The notes: generated from the sequence alone by a model not told the origin. Positions 44,917-55,663 are shown, counted from the first letter of the stretch. The stretch: DNA of 64,000 bases from CAWATG01 sp963785035 (GCA_963785035.1 CAWATG010000011.1:434001-498000); one strand, 5' to 3'. A program made the numbers and translations.

Positions 44917-46114
44917 GTGTGACCTCCGCGGCGGGATTCGAAGCCGGCGGTTTGGCCTGCGGGATCAAGGTCAGGCGGTGCGGCAGATCTTGCGATGGTT
45001 GCCACCACCTCACGAGCGCCCGCGACAGCGGCGGGTGTGTTCACGACGAACCGCGTGCAGGCGGCGCCCGTGCAGGTCAGCCACGAGCACCTTCGTGACG
45101 GACGAGCCGTGGCGGTGATACTCAACTCGGGCAACGCCAACGCAGCGACGGGGGCCAAAGGGCGCAATGACGCTCGCCGGATGTGTGCGTTGACTGCACA
45201 GGCGCTTGGCTGCGCAACCGAGGATGTCCTGGTGTGTTCGACGGGGCTGATCGGCATTCCCATGATCATGAGCCCGATCGAGTCCGGTGTGCCTGCGCTC
45301 GCTGGGGCACTCAGTGCCGATGCGCCCGGCGCATCGGCAGCCGCGGACGCGATCTTGACAACGGACACCGTTCGCAAGGAGGCGACGGTCCGCATCGAGT
45401 TGAGCGGTGCTCGCGTCGCCACCATCGGCGGAATGGCAAAGGGCGCGGCAATGCTCGAGCCTGCGATGGCAACCATGCTGTCGGTTGTCACCACTGATGT
45501 CGCGATCGATGCCGAAGCGCTGCGTGAGGCGCTCGGACTCGCTGTGCAAGGGTCGTTCAACGAGATCAGTGTCGATGGCTGCATGAGTACGAACGACACG
45601 GTGCTGGTCCTCGCGAACGGCGTCGCAGGCAATGACGTCTCTCACGCGTCAGGATCCGGACTTCGCGGTCTTTGCCGAGGGGCTCGGCGCGGTGTGTCGA
45701 AGCCTCGCCGAGCAGATGATCTCCGACGCCGAAGGCGCAACGAAACGGGCTCGCATCACGATTTCCGGAGCCCGGACCCATGACGATGCACGACGCGCGG
45801 CGCGCCAGGTCGCGACGAGCCAGCTCGTGCAGTGCTCGTTGTACGGCAGCGATCCGTATTGGGGCCGCGTCCTGTCCGAGGTCGGCGCCAGTGGCGCGGA
45901 GTTCGACCCCGAACAGGTCGACATCACCTACAACGGCATACGTGTCTGTGAGCACGGTGTTGCAGCAACCCACGACGTCGAAGCCCTCGCGCATTCGATG
46001 CAGGGACGTGACATCGAAATCTCGTGCGATCTGCATACCGGTGACGAGCAGGCATCGATCCTGTTCTCCGACCTGACGCACGCCTACGTCGACGAGAACC
46101 TGGGGACGTCATGA
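44913..46114 (+). CDS. argJ: Glutamate N-acetyltransferase ArgJ (two frameshifts)
   Basis: ArgJ recycles the acetyl group from N-acetylornithine to glutamate; some also acetylate from acetyl-CoA. It is made as a precursor that cleaves itself before the Thr of an ATML motif, here in LEPAMATMLSVVTTD. One extra G at 44974-44975 and one extra base near 45634-45640 disrupt the frame. Corrected, the N-terminal part reads IKVSGAADLAMVATTSRAPA, the downstream join reads NDVLTRQDPDFAVFAEGL, and the length is 399 residues. It overlaps argC and argB by ATGA. Confidence 0.9.
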
Positions 46115-47040
46115 CGACCGAGGATTTGATGGCCAAAGCCGGGGTGCTTGCAGAGGCTCTGCCGTACCTCCGAGAGTTTCAGGGCAAGACCGTTGTGATC
46201 AAGTACGGCGGTCACGCCATGGACGACCCGGCATTGGCGGACCTGTTCGCAGCCGATGTGGTCCTGATGCGGCTCGTCGGTCTCAACCCGGTGGTGGTCC
46301 ACGGCGGCGGTCCCCAGATCTCCGAATTGATGCGACGCCTCGGCAAGGAGCCCGAGTTTGTCGAAGGTCGTCGCATCACCGACGCCGAGACCATCGACAT
46401 CGTCCGGATGGCACTGGTGGGCAAGGTCAATCGGGAGATCGTCGCGGCCCTCAATCGTCATGGCTCCTATGCCGTGGGGCTCTCCGGCGAGGACGCGGGC
46501 ATGCTGCGTGCGATCGCATCGGATCCGGAGTTGGGCTTCGTCGGCGATATTGACGCTGTCGATCCGTCGATCGTGCAGAAGCTGCTGGCCGAGGAGCTCA
46601 TACCAGTCATCGCGACCGTCGCTGTCGACGCGGCGGGACAGGCCTACAACATCAATGCCGACGCGGTCGCCGCAGCAATTGCGGTTGCGCTCGGTGCGGA
46701 GAAGCTCGTGTACCTCACGAACGTTCCCGGTCTGTTGCGCACATGGCCGGATGAGTCGACCCTGATCTCGCGCCTCGAGGTTGGCGAACTCGAAGCGCTG
46801 ATCGGCACGGCTGTACTGGGCGACGGCATGATCCCCAAAGCCCGCTCTTGTGTCGCGGCATTGCGTGGCGGGGTCGCGCGGACGCACATCTTGGACGGTC
46901 GCGTCCCGCACGCGCTGCTGTTGGAGTTCTTCACCCGTGAGGGCGTTGGCACCATGATCCATGCGGCGCGTGCTGCGACAACGACGCCATCTTCAACGCC
47001 ATCTCCGACCCCATCGAAATCCGCGTCTGGTGCGTTGTGA
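46111..47040 (+). CDS. argB: Acetylglutamate kinase
   Basis: ArgB phosphorylates N-acetylglutamate and is commonly the arginine-feedback step in linear-cyclic pathways. The 309-residue amino-acid kinase has VVIKYGGHAMDDP, VVVHGGGPQISELMRRLGKE, INADAVAAAIAVALGAEKLV and LGDGMIPKARSCVAALRGGV. An N-terminal helix of the type found in arginine-sensitive enzymes is present (LAEALPYLREFQGK). The last 20 residues are a Thr/Ser/Pro tail. The frame is intact. Confidence 0.95.
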   Translation: MTTEDLMAKAGVLAEALPYLREFQGKTVVIKYGGHAMDDPALADLFAADVVLMRLVGLNPVVVHGGGPQISELMRRLGKEPEFVEGRRITDAETIDIVRMALVGKVNREIVAALNRHGSYAVGLSGEDAGMLRAIASDPELGFVGDIDAVDPSIVQKLLAEELIPVIATVAVDAAGQAYNINADAVAAAIAVALGAEKLVYLTNVPGLLRTWPDESTLISRLEVGELEALIGTAVLGDGMIPKARSCVAALRGGVARTHILDGRVPHALLLEFFTREGVGTMIHAARAATTTPSSTPSPTPSKSASGAL

Positions 47041-48258
47041 TGAGCCAGCAGGACACGCTGTTCCGCGAGCTACAGGCCTTCGACGATGCGCACGTCATGG
47101 CTACCTATGCGCGCCTTCCCGTGGCATTCGTCCGGGGAGAGGGGACGAAGCTCTACGACACCGCAGGCCGTGAATACCTCGACTTCCTCGGCGGCCTCGC
47201 CGTCGTATCGCTCGGTCACGCACACCCGGCAATTTCCGACGCCATCGCGGATCAGGCGCGAACCTTGCTGCACGTTTCGAACCTGTATTACAACGATCTG
47301 CAGCCACGTCTTGCGGCACGGTTGGATGCGCGACTCGGTGGTGGGGGACGAGTGTTCTTCTCCAATTCGGGCGCCGAGGCGAACGAGTGCGCGATCAAAC
47401 TCGCGCGTCGTTACGGCCAATCGCGTGGCGGCCCCGAGCGTTACCACGTCGTCGCCGCATATGGGTCATTTCACGGTCGCACGCTGACGACGCTTGCCGC
47501 GACAGGCCAACCTGGCAAACACGAGGCGTTTCAACCGCTTCCGTCGGGGTTTCGTCATGTCGCGTTCGCTGACACCGAAGCGCTCGGCGCCGCACTCGAT
47601 GAGCGCGTCTGCGCAGTTCTGCTCGAGACGATCCAAGGTGAAGGCGGATTGAACGTGATGCCGCAGGGATACCTCGGCGCCGTCCGGCAGTTGTGCGATG
47701 AACATGAGGTCCTCCTGATCATCGACGAGGTGCAGACCGGCCTCGCGCGTACCGGTCGATGGTTCGGCTATGAACATCACGACACCGAGGATGTCCGTAT
47801 CGCTCCGGATATCGTGACGTTGGCCAAAGCCCTCGGCAACGGTATGCCGATCGGCGCGTGTTGGGCGCGCGAGGAGGTCGCAGCAGCCTTTCGTCGGGGT
47901 GACCATGGTTCGACGTTCGGCGGGCAACCGCTCGCGAGCCGCGCTGCGCTGGCCGTGCTCGACGTCATGGAAGCGATCGACGCTCCTGCACGCGCAGCGC
48001 TTGCAGGTCGGCGTCTGGCGGCTTCTCTGGCCGCGGTGCCTCACGTTGTCGAAGTGCGTGGCCTTGGCCTGTTGCTCGCTGCCGAACTCAGCGCGGGAAT
48101 CGACGCCAAGGTTGTCGCCGACGAGTGTCTTGCGAAGGGGCCTTGTCGTCAACGCGGTGACACCGACGGCGTTGCGGTTCGCTCCCTCATTGCTGGTGTC
48201 CGACGAAGAGATCGACGCGGCGGTCGCGATTCTGACGAGAGTATTGGAGTCACTGTGA
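47040..48258 (+). CDS. argD: Acetylornithine aminotransferase (one frameshift)
   Basis: This PLP enzyme transaminates N-acetylglutamate semialdehyde. It has VFFSNSGAEANECAIKLAR, LLIIDEVQTGLARTG (PLP-binding Asp) and LAKALGNGMPIGACW with the Schiff-base lysine. One extra G in GGGG (48137-48140) shifts the last 40 codons; corrected, the end reads KGLVVNAVTPTALRFAPSLL and then LTRVLESL, 405 residues in all. The TGA overlaps the argF GTG. Confidence 0.92.
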
Positions 48259-49168
48259 AACCGGCGACCGCACGCTCCTCGAGGTCGACGATCTCGACAA
48301 GGCAGGATTCTGTTCGATCTTGGATGACGCGCAACGCTGGAAGGCAACGCCGCCGCCGCAGGTCCTTGCCGGTAAGGGTGTGGCCCTGCTCTTCGAGAAG
48401 CCTTCTGCGCGCACGCGGATCTCCACGGAGATGGCAGTCCTGGGCCTCGGTGGTCATCCGATCTACATCCGTCCCGAAGAAGTGCAAATGGGCGTCCGCG
48501 AGACGGTTGCCGATGTGGCGCGCACGTTCGCGGCGTTTTGTTCGGTGATCGGCGCGCGTGTCTTTGACCATTCCGTCCTGGAGGTGATGGCCTCGACGGT
48601 CGATATACCAGTCGTGAACCTGTTGTCCGACCGTGCGCACCCGTGCCAGGCCCTTGCGGACTTCTTGACGCTGCAGGAGCATTTCGGGCGCTTGGAAGGT
48701 CGTCGTCTTGCTTATGTCGGTGACGGTAACAACGTTGCGGCATCGTTGGCCTTCGCGTGTGCGCTCACCGGCGTGGAGTTCATCGTTGCCTCACCCGCCG
48801 GATATGAGCTTGATGACGCAGTGGTCGATCGCGCAGCGAACCTTGGGGCGTCGATCGAACTGCAGCCTGACGTTGTCGATGCTGTGCGCGGCGCCGACGC
48901 GGTCTACACGGACGTGTGGATCTCGATGGGAGACGAGGCCGAGGCGGTACAGCGGGCCGCTGCTTTTGCCGGTTACGAAGTCACAACCGATCTGATGGCC
49001 TCGGCCGATCCCGCCGCGGTCTTCATGCATTGCCTACCTGCGCACCGTGGTCAGGAAGTCGCTGCCGAGGTGATCGATGGGCCGCGGTCACTGGTCTGGC
49101 AACAAGCCGAGAATCGTATGCATGCGGCGCGCGCTGCGTTGGCCGCGCTCGTGACCGAGGAGGTGTAA
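48255..49168 (+). CDS. argF: Ornithine carbamoyltransferase (one frameshift)
   Basis: It makes citrulline from ornithine and carbamoyl phosphate. The catalytic loop FEKPSARTRIS stands for the usual STRT loop, with DRAHPCQALADFLTLQEHFG, VWISMGDEAEAV and the ornithine-binding HCLPAHRGQEV. The GTG at 48255 overlaps argD. One base appears missing near 48267 (CC where CCC is expected); adding it gives KPATRTLLEVDDLDKAGFCS and a 304-residue protein. Confidence 0.92.
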
Positions 49169-49173
49169 GGAAC

Positions 49174-49641
49174 ATGACCCTGGGCAAACCGCAGCGCCAG
49201 CATCGCATCGGCCGGTTGATCGAGGAGCAGGCAGTCTCGAGCCAGGTACAGCTCGTTGAGCTGTTGGCCGCCGAGGGTGTGGTCGCCACGCAGGCAACGG
49301 TCAGTCGGGACCTCGAGGAGTTGGGAGCACTCAAGGTTCGGATTCCCGGTGGTGCCACGGCCTACGCGATTCCGGAGCATTCCAAGGAACGCCCGGCGCC
49401 CGAGGATCATCTTCGTCGGGTCATGGGTGAATTCGTCGTCGAGGTGACGAGTAGCGCGAATCTGGTCGTGCTTCGGACACCACCCGGGTCGGCGCACGTG
49501 ATCGGTTCCGCGCTCGACCGCGCGGGCCTGCCGGAGGTTCTCGGTACCGTTGCCGGTGACGACACGGTGCTCATCGTGTGCGCTGAACAGGCCGGTGGCG
49601 CAGGAGTTGCGGCGACGCTGGCATCCTTCGCTGGTCTGTGA
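49174..49641 (+). CDS. argR: Arginine repressor ArgR
   Basis: ArgR is the hexameric, arginine-responsive repressor of arginine genes. The 155-residue protein has the winged HTH with VATQATVSRDLEELGALKVR and the C-terminal oligomerisation and arginine-binding domain with TPPGSAHVIGSALDRAGLPE and VAGDDTVLIVCA. The ATG follows GTGTAAGGAAC. It lies inside the operon it is expected to repress through the box upstream of argC. Confidence 0.94.
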   Translation: MTLGKPQRQHRIGRLIEEQAVSSQVQLVELLAAEGVVATQATVSRDLEELGALKVRIPGGATAYAIPEHSKERPAPEDHLRRVMGEFVVEVTSSANLVVLRTPPGSAHVIGSALDRAGLPEVLGTVAGDDTVLIVCAEQAGGAGVAATLASFAGL

Positions 49642-49657
49642 ACGCTGCGGCGGCGTT

Positions 49658-49674
49658 GGGGACCTGTTGTCCCC
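49658..49674 (+). terminator. Weak hairpin between argR and argG
   Basis: GGGGAC and GTCCCC pair perfectly around CTGTT, without a T-run. It may attenuate read-through from argCJBDFR into argGH. No clear ARG box was seen in front of argG. Confidence 0.35.
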
Positions 49675-49730
49675 GTCGATTCGATGTATGACAAAGCTCT
49701 CGACACTTCACACCCTGGAAGGAAATAGCT

Positions 49731-50945
49731 ATGGCGAAGCGGGTAGTGCTCGCATACTCCGGCGGTCTTGACACGTCGGTTGCAGTGAAGTGGATCCAGG
49801 AGGAGTGGGGCGCAGAGGTGATCGCGCTTGCCGCTGATGTCGGTCAGAACCCCAACATGTCCGACAACGACTGGACCGCGATCCGTGAACGGGCGCTTGG
49901 TGCGGGAGCGCTCGAGGCAGTCGTGGTTGACGTTCGCGCCGAGTACTGCGACGACTATGTCGTGCCGGCAATGCGGGCCAATGCGCTCTATGAGGGCAAG
50001 TACCCGTTGGTGTCTGCGTTGTCGCGGCCCGTCATCGTCAAGCACCTCGTTGCTGCAGCCCGTCAGTTTGGCGCCGATGCAATCGCGCACGGCTGCACGG
50101 GCAAGGGGAACGATCAAGTCCGCTTCGAGGTTTCGTCGCGAGCCCTTGCGCCGGACCTGGAGGTGTTGGCTCCGGCACGGGTCTGGGGACTGACGCGAGA
50201 CGATTGCATCGAATACGCGCAGCGTCACGACATCCCGATCACCGTGACCAAGGCAAAGCCGTACTCGGTCGATGAGAATCTCGTCGGACGTGCCATCGAA
50301 TGCGGCGCAATGGAGGACCCGTGGGTCGCGCCGCCGCTTGGCGTCTATGAGATGACGCGCGACGTGGCCGATGCCCCATCGGAGGGGCGCGATCTGATCA
50401 TCCGTTTCGAGGAGGGTACGCCCGTAGCGCTCGACGGTGTCTCGCTGGGTGTCCATGAGATGCTCGCGACGCTCAACGAAGTCGTCGGTGCCTATGGTTT
50501 CGGGCGAGTCGACATGGTCGAGAACCGCCGGATTGGGATCAAGAGCCGAGAGACATACGAGTGTCCTGGTTCGTTGGCGCTGATCGCCGCGCATGCCGAT
50601 CTTGAATCCATCACGGTCGAACGTGATGTCATGCGTGAGAAGGCGCGCCTCGAGAGTCGTTACGCGGAGCTCGTCTATGACGGCTTGTGGTTCTCGCCGT
50701 TGCGCGAGGCGCTGGACGCGTTCATGACGTCGACGCAGCGCCATGTGACCGGCGAGGTTCGTCTCCATCTCGAGCCAGGCCGTTGTTTCCCGAACGGTCG
50801 TCGTGCTGTGGCGCCGCTCTATGACTACGAGCTGGCGACCTACGAAGCCGATGATGCGTTCCGTCATCAGGACGCCGAGGGTTTTGTTCGCCTTTGGGGC
50901 CTCTCGGTCGAGACCTGGGCTCGTCGACAGGGCGGCGCAAAGTGA
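49731..50945 (+). CDS. argG: Argininosuccinate synthase
   Basis: It ligates citrulline and aspartate with ATP. The 404-residue protein has the N-type ATP pyrophosphatase loop VLAYSGGLDTSVAVKW, the HGCTGKGNDQVRFE stretch and EPGRCFPNGRRAVAPLYDYE at the C-terminus. AAGGAA precedes the ATG, and the frame is intact. The TGA overlaps the argH GTG. Confidence 0.96.
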   Translation: MAKRVVLAYSGGLDTSVAVKWIQEEWGAEVIALAADVGQNPNMSDNDWTAIRERALGAGALEAVVVDVRAEYCDDYVVPAMRANALYEGKYPLVSALSRPVIVKHLVAAARQFGADAIAHGCTGKGNDQVRFEVSSRALAPDLEVLAPARVWGLTRDDCIEYAQRHDIPITVTKAKPYSVDENLVGRAIECGAMEDPWVAPPLGVYEMTRDVADAPSEGRDLIIRFEEGTPVALDGVSLGVHEMLATLNEVVGAYGFGRVDMVENRRIGIKSRETYECPGSLALIAAHADLESITVERDVMREKARLESRYAELVYDGLWFSPLREALDAFMTSTQRHVTGEVRLHLEPGRCFPNGRRAVAPLYDYELATYEADDAFRHQDAEGFVRLWGLSVETWARRQGGAK

Positions 50946-52349
50946 CCGACGCGCACGAGCCTGCGGCGCAGCCGTTGTGGCATGGCCGCTTCGGGGAAGC
51001 TCCATCGGATGAGTTGCTGGCGTTCACCGTCAGCCTGCCGGTCGATCGTCGCCTGGCGGACGACGACATCGAGGGCTCCCGTGCGCACGTGGAGATGCTC
51101 GCTGCGGTGGGCCTGTTCACACCGGACGAACGCGTGCTCCTCATCGCGGCGCTCGAGCAAGTGGGTCGGGAGCTGGCGGCGGGGACGTTCAGCTTCGCGC
51201 CGACCGACGAGGACATACACACAGCGATCGAGCGACGACTGACCGAGATTGCGGGTCCCCTCGGCGCGAAGGTACATACCGGTCGGAGTCGTAACGACCA
51301 AGTGGCGCTGGACCTACGGCTGTTCCTCAAGCGCGAAGGCCGAGTGCAGGTCGCTCGGATTCATGCGCTGCAGGAGGTGCTGTTGCGTCTGGCGAGCGAG
51401 GCGGGGGATCGGTACCTTCCCGGATATACCCATTTGCAACGCGCGCAACCGGTGCTGTTGGCGCACCACCTGCTGGCGCACCTCTGGGCACTTGCCCGCG
51501 ATGTGGACCGCTGGCGTGATGCACTGGTACCGCGCGGATTGCTCCCCGCTTGGCGCGGGTGCGCTCGCCGGGTCGAGCTTGCCGCTCGATCCGCTTTTCG
51601 TTGCCGACCGTCTCGGGTTCGCGAAAGCATTCGAGAACTCCCTTGACGCTGTTTCGGATCGCGACTTTGTTGCCGAGGCGCTGTTCGTGTTGTCCCTCAC
51701 CCAGGTGCACCTGTCGCGGATGGGCGAGGAGATCGTGCTCTGGGCGAGCGAGGAGTTCGGGTTCCTGCGTCTGGCCGACGCGTACTCGACAGGTTCATCG
51801 ATGTTGCCGCAGAAGAAGAATCCCGACATTGCCGAACTCGCGCGGGGAAAGGCCGGACGCCTGATCGGAAACCTCACAGGATTTCTCGCCACCCTCAAGG
51901 GGCTGCCGCTGGCGTACAACCGCGATCTGCAGGAGGACAAGGAACCACTTTTCGACGCATTGGACACGTGTGCGCTGACGCTGAGCGCGTTGCATGGGCT
52001 GCTCGACACCTGCGAGTTCGACGAGGATCGCATGTCGCAGGCCGCAGACACGCCGACCTCGGCAGCCACGGACCTTGCCGAGGATCTCGTTCGAGCCGGT
52101 ATGCCCTTCCGGGAGGCGCACGCCATCGTCGGCAGGCTGGTGCGCCAGTCCATGGAACGACACCTGCCATTCGACGAGTTGGTGGTCGCAGATCCAAACT
52201 TCGGTCCCGAGTCGCGCGCCCTGTTCGAGCCGGGGGCGGCGGTGCGGCGTCGAACGTCGCCCGGTGGCGCGGGTCCTGGGCCGGTCGCCGAGCAACTCCT
52301 TGCTGCAAGGGCACGCCTCGAGGCCCAAACTCGTTGGCTGGATGGGTGA
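50942..52349 (+). CDS. argH: Argininosuccinate lyase (one frameshift)
   Basis: It splits argininosuccinate into arginine and fumarate. Signatures are LWHGRFGEAPSDELLAFTVS, VHTGRSRNDQVALDLRLFLK and the fumarase-family catalytic loop GSSMLPQKKNPDIAEL. One extra base near 51541-51547 shifts the frame; corrected, SPLGAGALAGSSLPLDPLFV is continuous and the protein has 468 residues. It ends the arg operon and converges on the PBP gene. Confidence 0.92.
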
Positions 52350-52352
52350 TCG

Positions 52353-54316
52353 CTATGGCGCGCGTGGTCGGTGGCGCGGTGGTCGGTGGCGCGGTGGTCG
52401 GTGGCGCGCGTGGTTGTCGTAGTCGGCGCAGTCTCCGGATTTGGGAACGCGACCGGCAAGCTCTTCGCCAGAACCGCCGAGGCGTAGGACCTCCAGATTT
52501 GTGCCGGCCAGGATCCGCCCGTGACGCGAATGCGCGTCGTCGGAGGTGTCATGCTTCGCTGGTCCTGGGGGAACCCGACCCACACTGCGGTCACGAGTTG
52601 AGGCACGTAACCGACGAACCACGCATCGTGCCATTCCTCTGCGGTTCCGGTCTTTCCTGCGACCGGACGATCCAGCCTGGCGTTTCGAGCTGTGCCACGT
52701 TCGACGACGGCTTGGAGCACGTGGTTGACCGTCCGCGCGGTCTGCGCCGGAAGGACCTGCGTGCGTTGCGGTGAGTCCTGGTAGAGCACGGTGCCGTCGC
52801 GGCGAGTGACCTTCGTAACGAAGACGGGATCGTTGTGGGTCCCGTCGTTGGCGAACGTGCCATATGCCGATGCCATGTCGAGCACGGTCACGCCATTGGT
52901 ACCGAGGGCCGATGAGGGATAGGGCACCAACTTGGAGCGCACACCGAGTCGTGTCGCGAGATCGGTGACCGCGTCGGCGCCGATTTGGGTGATGAGCTGC
53001 GCGTAGACGGTGTTGATGGAACGCACGGTCGCATCGATGAGGGTCACCGTGCCGCCGGCAGGGCCTTCCTCGTAATTCTCGACATGCCACGGGGGTTGCC
53101 CAGGCATGGGGATGTCGATCGAGGCGGGAGCATCGAACGTCGTTTCGAGGGGCACGCCCGATTCCAACGCCGCGGCCAGCACGAACGGCTTGAATGCCGA
53201 ACCGGGCTGGCGTAGTCCGAGTCCGGCGAGGTCGTACTTCGCCCAGGGTGTCGTGCCGAAGAAGTCCGGTCCACCGACGTAGGCCTTGACGTATCCCGTC
53301 GACGGTTCGATCGAGACGAGCGCGGAAGATGGGTCGGATCCTGGTCGATTCAGGATCTTGTCGATCGAGCCTTGCGCTACCAGTTGTTGGCCCGGGTCGA
53401 GCGTCGTCTCGATGTCGAGGCCGCCACTGAACAACAACTTCTCGCGCATCTGGCGTGTCTCGCCGAACCGTGCGTCATCGAGGATGAACTGTTTGACCTG
53501 TTCGACGAAATGTCCGGCTGGATAGCGATTGGTCGATGTGGCCGGAGCATTCGGCAGTTGCTGTGCCTTGGCGGTTGCTCCCTGTTCGGGTGTGATCTTC
53601 TTGGTTTCGATGAGACGGTCGATCACGGTGTCTCGACGGCGACGCGCGCCGTCCGCGTTCGTGAAGGGACTGAGGCGCTCGGGTTGTTGGATCAACCCGG
53701 CGAGCAGCGCGCTTTGTGGAAGATCGAGCGCGCCCGCGTCGACGCCGAAGTAGGTACGCGCGGCGGCCTGGGCGCCGTACGCACCAGCGCCGAAGTACAC
53801 CGCATTGAGATACCGCTCGAGAATCTCGTCTTTGGTGTACTTCCGTTCGAGTTGCACAGCCATCAGGGCCTCACGAGCCTTTCGCGAAATCGACTTCTCG
53901 TTCGTGAGCAAGGCAGTTCGGGCGTACTGCTGCGTGATCGTGGACGCGCCTTCGGCGAAACCGCCGGCTTCTACGTCGTTCGCGATGGCGCGTGCCACCC
54001 CACGAACGTCGACGCCGTCGTGTTCGTAGAAGCGGGCGTCCTCGATTGCCACAACCGCCGTTCGCAGAGAAGGCGCCATTGCAGACAGTGGTACATCGCT
54101 CCGGTTGACCGCCGCGTGAATCGTGGCCAGGAGCGAGCCGTCCGCCGAGTAGAGCCGGGTCGACTGCGCGTCGGTGTTCGGCACGTCCACGTCGACGAGA
54201 TAGCTGGCGCCGAAGAGGAGCGCGCCGATGGTCGCGATGAGCAGCGTCGTCGCAAGGATCAGCCGACCGACGCGGAGGCGTCGGCGTCCACGCTTGGGTC
54301 GAGCTCGGGTTGCCAC
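52353..54316 (-). CDS. Bifunctional penicillin-binding protein (class A); 3' end unresolved
   Basis: The enzyme polymerises and crosslinks peptidoglycan. After a basic tail and a membrane anchor (LILATTLLIATIGALLFGAS) come the GT51 glycosyltransferase motifs EDARFYEHDGVDVRG, GASTITQQYAR and KAREALMAVQLERKYTKDEI, then the transpeptidase motifs GSAFKPF (SxxK), SINTVY (SxN) and GKTGTAEEWHD (KTG). The tail is Thr-rich and ends in RATDH repeats. As read, the frame passes without a stop through the antisense of argH to 51314; a one-base error at the repeats would bring in TAG at 52353-52355, just past argH. The GTG at 54316 is the start. Confidence 0.85.
52364..52408 (-). repeat. Three 15-nt tandem repeats in the PBP 3' end
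   Basis: GTGGTCGGTGGCGCG (plus-strand reading) is repeated three times without change, with a partial degenerate fourth copy, encoding RATDH pentapeptides in the PBP frame. Copy number may vary, and such identical repeats are also a likely place for an assembly error. Confidence 0.85.
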
Positions 54317-54403
54317 TGCGCCATTGTCGCTCAGGGTTGCCCCGGCAGCGGTCGCGGTATCGCGTCACGGGCATTTCCGACACGCTTGCTAGCGTGCTCG
54401 CCT

Positions 54404-55645
54404 GTGACCAACCCACGACCGAGCATTGCCGAGCAAGTACGGATTCTGACGTCGGGAGCGGTCGATGTCATCTCCGAGGAGGCTCTCGGGACGCGCATCG
54501 CTGACTGCGCAGCGCAAGGACGGCCGATGCGGGTCAAACTCGGCATCGACCCGACGGCTTCGGATCTGCACCTTGGTTTTGCGGTCGTGTTGCGCAAGCT
54601 CCGTCAATTCCAGGAACTCGGCCACGTTGCCGTACTGATCGTCGGTGATTTCACGGCACAGGTCGGTGATCCGACGGGCCGATCGGCCACACGTCCGAGG
54701 CTGACCTCCGATGCGGTCGAAGCGTTCGCAGAGACCTATATCGAACAGGTACGACGGATCCTGTTGCCCGAGCCGGCGCTCGAGATCCGTCGGAACTCCG
54801 AGTGGCTCGCAGCGATGGGCATCGAGGATGTGCTGCGCCTTGCGGGTCGTACGACCGTGGCGCGGATGCTCGAACGGGATGACTTCGACAAGCGTTACAA
54901 AGGCGGACAGCCGATCTCGGTGATGGAGTTCCTCTATCCATTGCTGCAGGGTTGGGACTCGGTGATGGTGCGCGCCGATGTCGAGCTCGGCGGGACCGAT
55001 CAGCTGTTCAACAACCTCATGGGTCGTGATCTACAGAACCAGGAAGGCCAGCCGCCGCAGATCGTGCTCACAACTCCATTGTTGGAAGGCACCGACGGCA
55101 CCCAGAAGATGTCGAAGTCGCTGGGCAATTACATCGGGATCAGTGAAGCTCCCGCGGAGCAGTTCGCCAAGCTCTACTCGGTGCCCGATGAGCTGATGGC
55201 CAAGTATTTCCGGCTCACGACGGGGTGGCATCCAGACCAGGTCGACACGATCGTCGAACAGATCAGCGGCGGCGAGCTCGCACCGGCGATTGCCAAGAGA
55301 CTTCTGGCTCGTACCGTTGTCGACCTGTACCACGGTGCAGGGGCTGGCGAGGCGGCCGAGGCGGAGTTCGACCGTGTGTTTCGCTCACGCGAGGTTCCAT
55401 CGGAGATCGTCGAATATCGCCTCGACCCTGCGGAAGTGGTGGATGGGACGGTTCGACTTGCTCGGGTCCTGGCACTTGCCGGGCTTGTGCCGTCGAACAA
55501 GGAGGGGCGTCGCAAGATCGAACAGGGCGGCGTGCGTTTGGATGGGGAGAAGGTCCTCGATCCCGACGTGCTGTGCTCGCCAGCAGACCTTGACGGCAAG
55601 AGCCTCCAGGTCGGTAAACGTGCATGGGTGCGGATCCGTATTTGA
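54404..55645 (+). CDS. tyrS: Tyrosyl-tRNA synthetase
   Basis: A class I synthetase charging tRNA-Tyr. The 413-residue protein has the HIGH-like DPTASDLHLGFAVVLRKLRQ, KMSKSLGNYIGI, GGTDQLFNNLMGRDLQ and a C-terminal S4 RNA-binding domain (VRLDGEKVLDPDVL). The GTG at 54404 begins TNPRPSIAEQVRIL, the family start; the frame is open far upstream but that part is antisense to the PBP gene. TAGCGT (54390-54395) could be a -10 for a leaderless or very short-leader transcript. Confidence 0.94.
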   Translation: MTNPRPSIAEQVRILTSGAVDVISEEALGTRIADCAAQGRPMRVKLGIDPTASDLHLGFAVVLRKLRQFQELGHVAVLIVGDFTAQVGDPTGRSATRPRLTSDAVEAFAETYIEQVRRILLPEPALEIRRNSEWLAAMGIEDVLRLAGRTTVARMLERDDFDKRYKGGQPISVMEFLYPLLQGWDSVMVRADVELGGTDQLFNNLMGRDLQNQEGQPPQIVLTTPLLEGTDGTQKMSKSLGNYIGISEAPAEQFAKLYSVPDELMAKYFRLTTGWHPDQVDTIVEQISGGELAPAIAKRLLARTVVDLYHGAGAGEAAEAEFDRVFRSREVPSEIVEYRLDPAEVVDGTVRLARVLALAGLVPSNKEGRRKIEQGGVRLDGEKVLDPDVLCSPADLDGKSLQVGKRAWVRIRI

Positions 55646-55663
55646 GCGCCCACCAAAGTCCCC

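Noticed and set aside
40180..48270. Programmed ribosomal frameshifting across pheS-pheT-arg genes
   Set aside because: No common slippery heptamer or downstream pseudoknot was seen, the sites differ, and programmed shifts are not known in these genes.
51314..54316. A 1000-residue PBP on the minus strand
   Set aside because: The last 340 residues are antisense to the conserved argH gene and match no domain.
54317..54403. T-box leader before tyrS
   Set aside because: The gap is only 87 nt and lacks a T-box sequence and a terminator.
53372..55645. A 757-residue TyrS with a long N-terminal extension
   Set aside because: The extension is antisense to the PBP gene; the family start is at GTG 54404.
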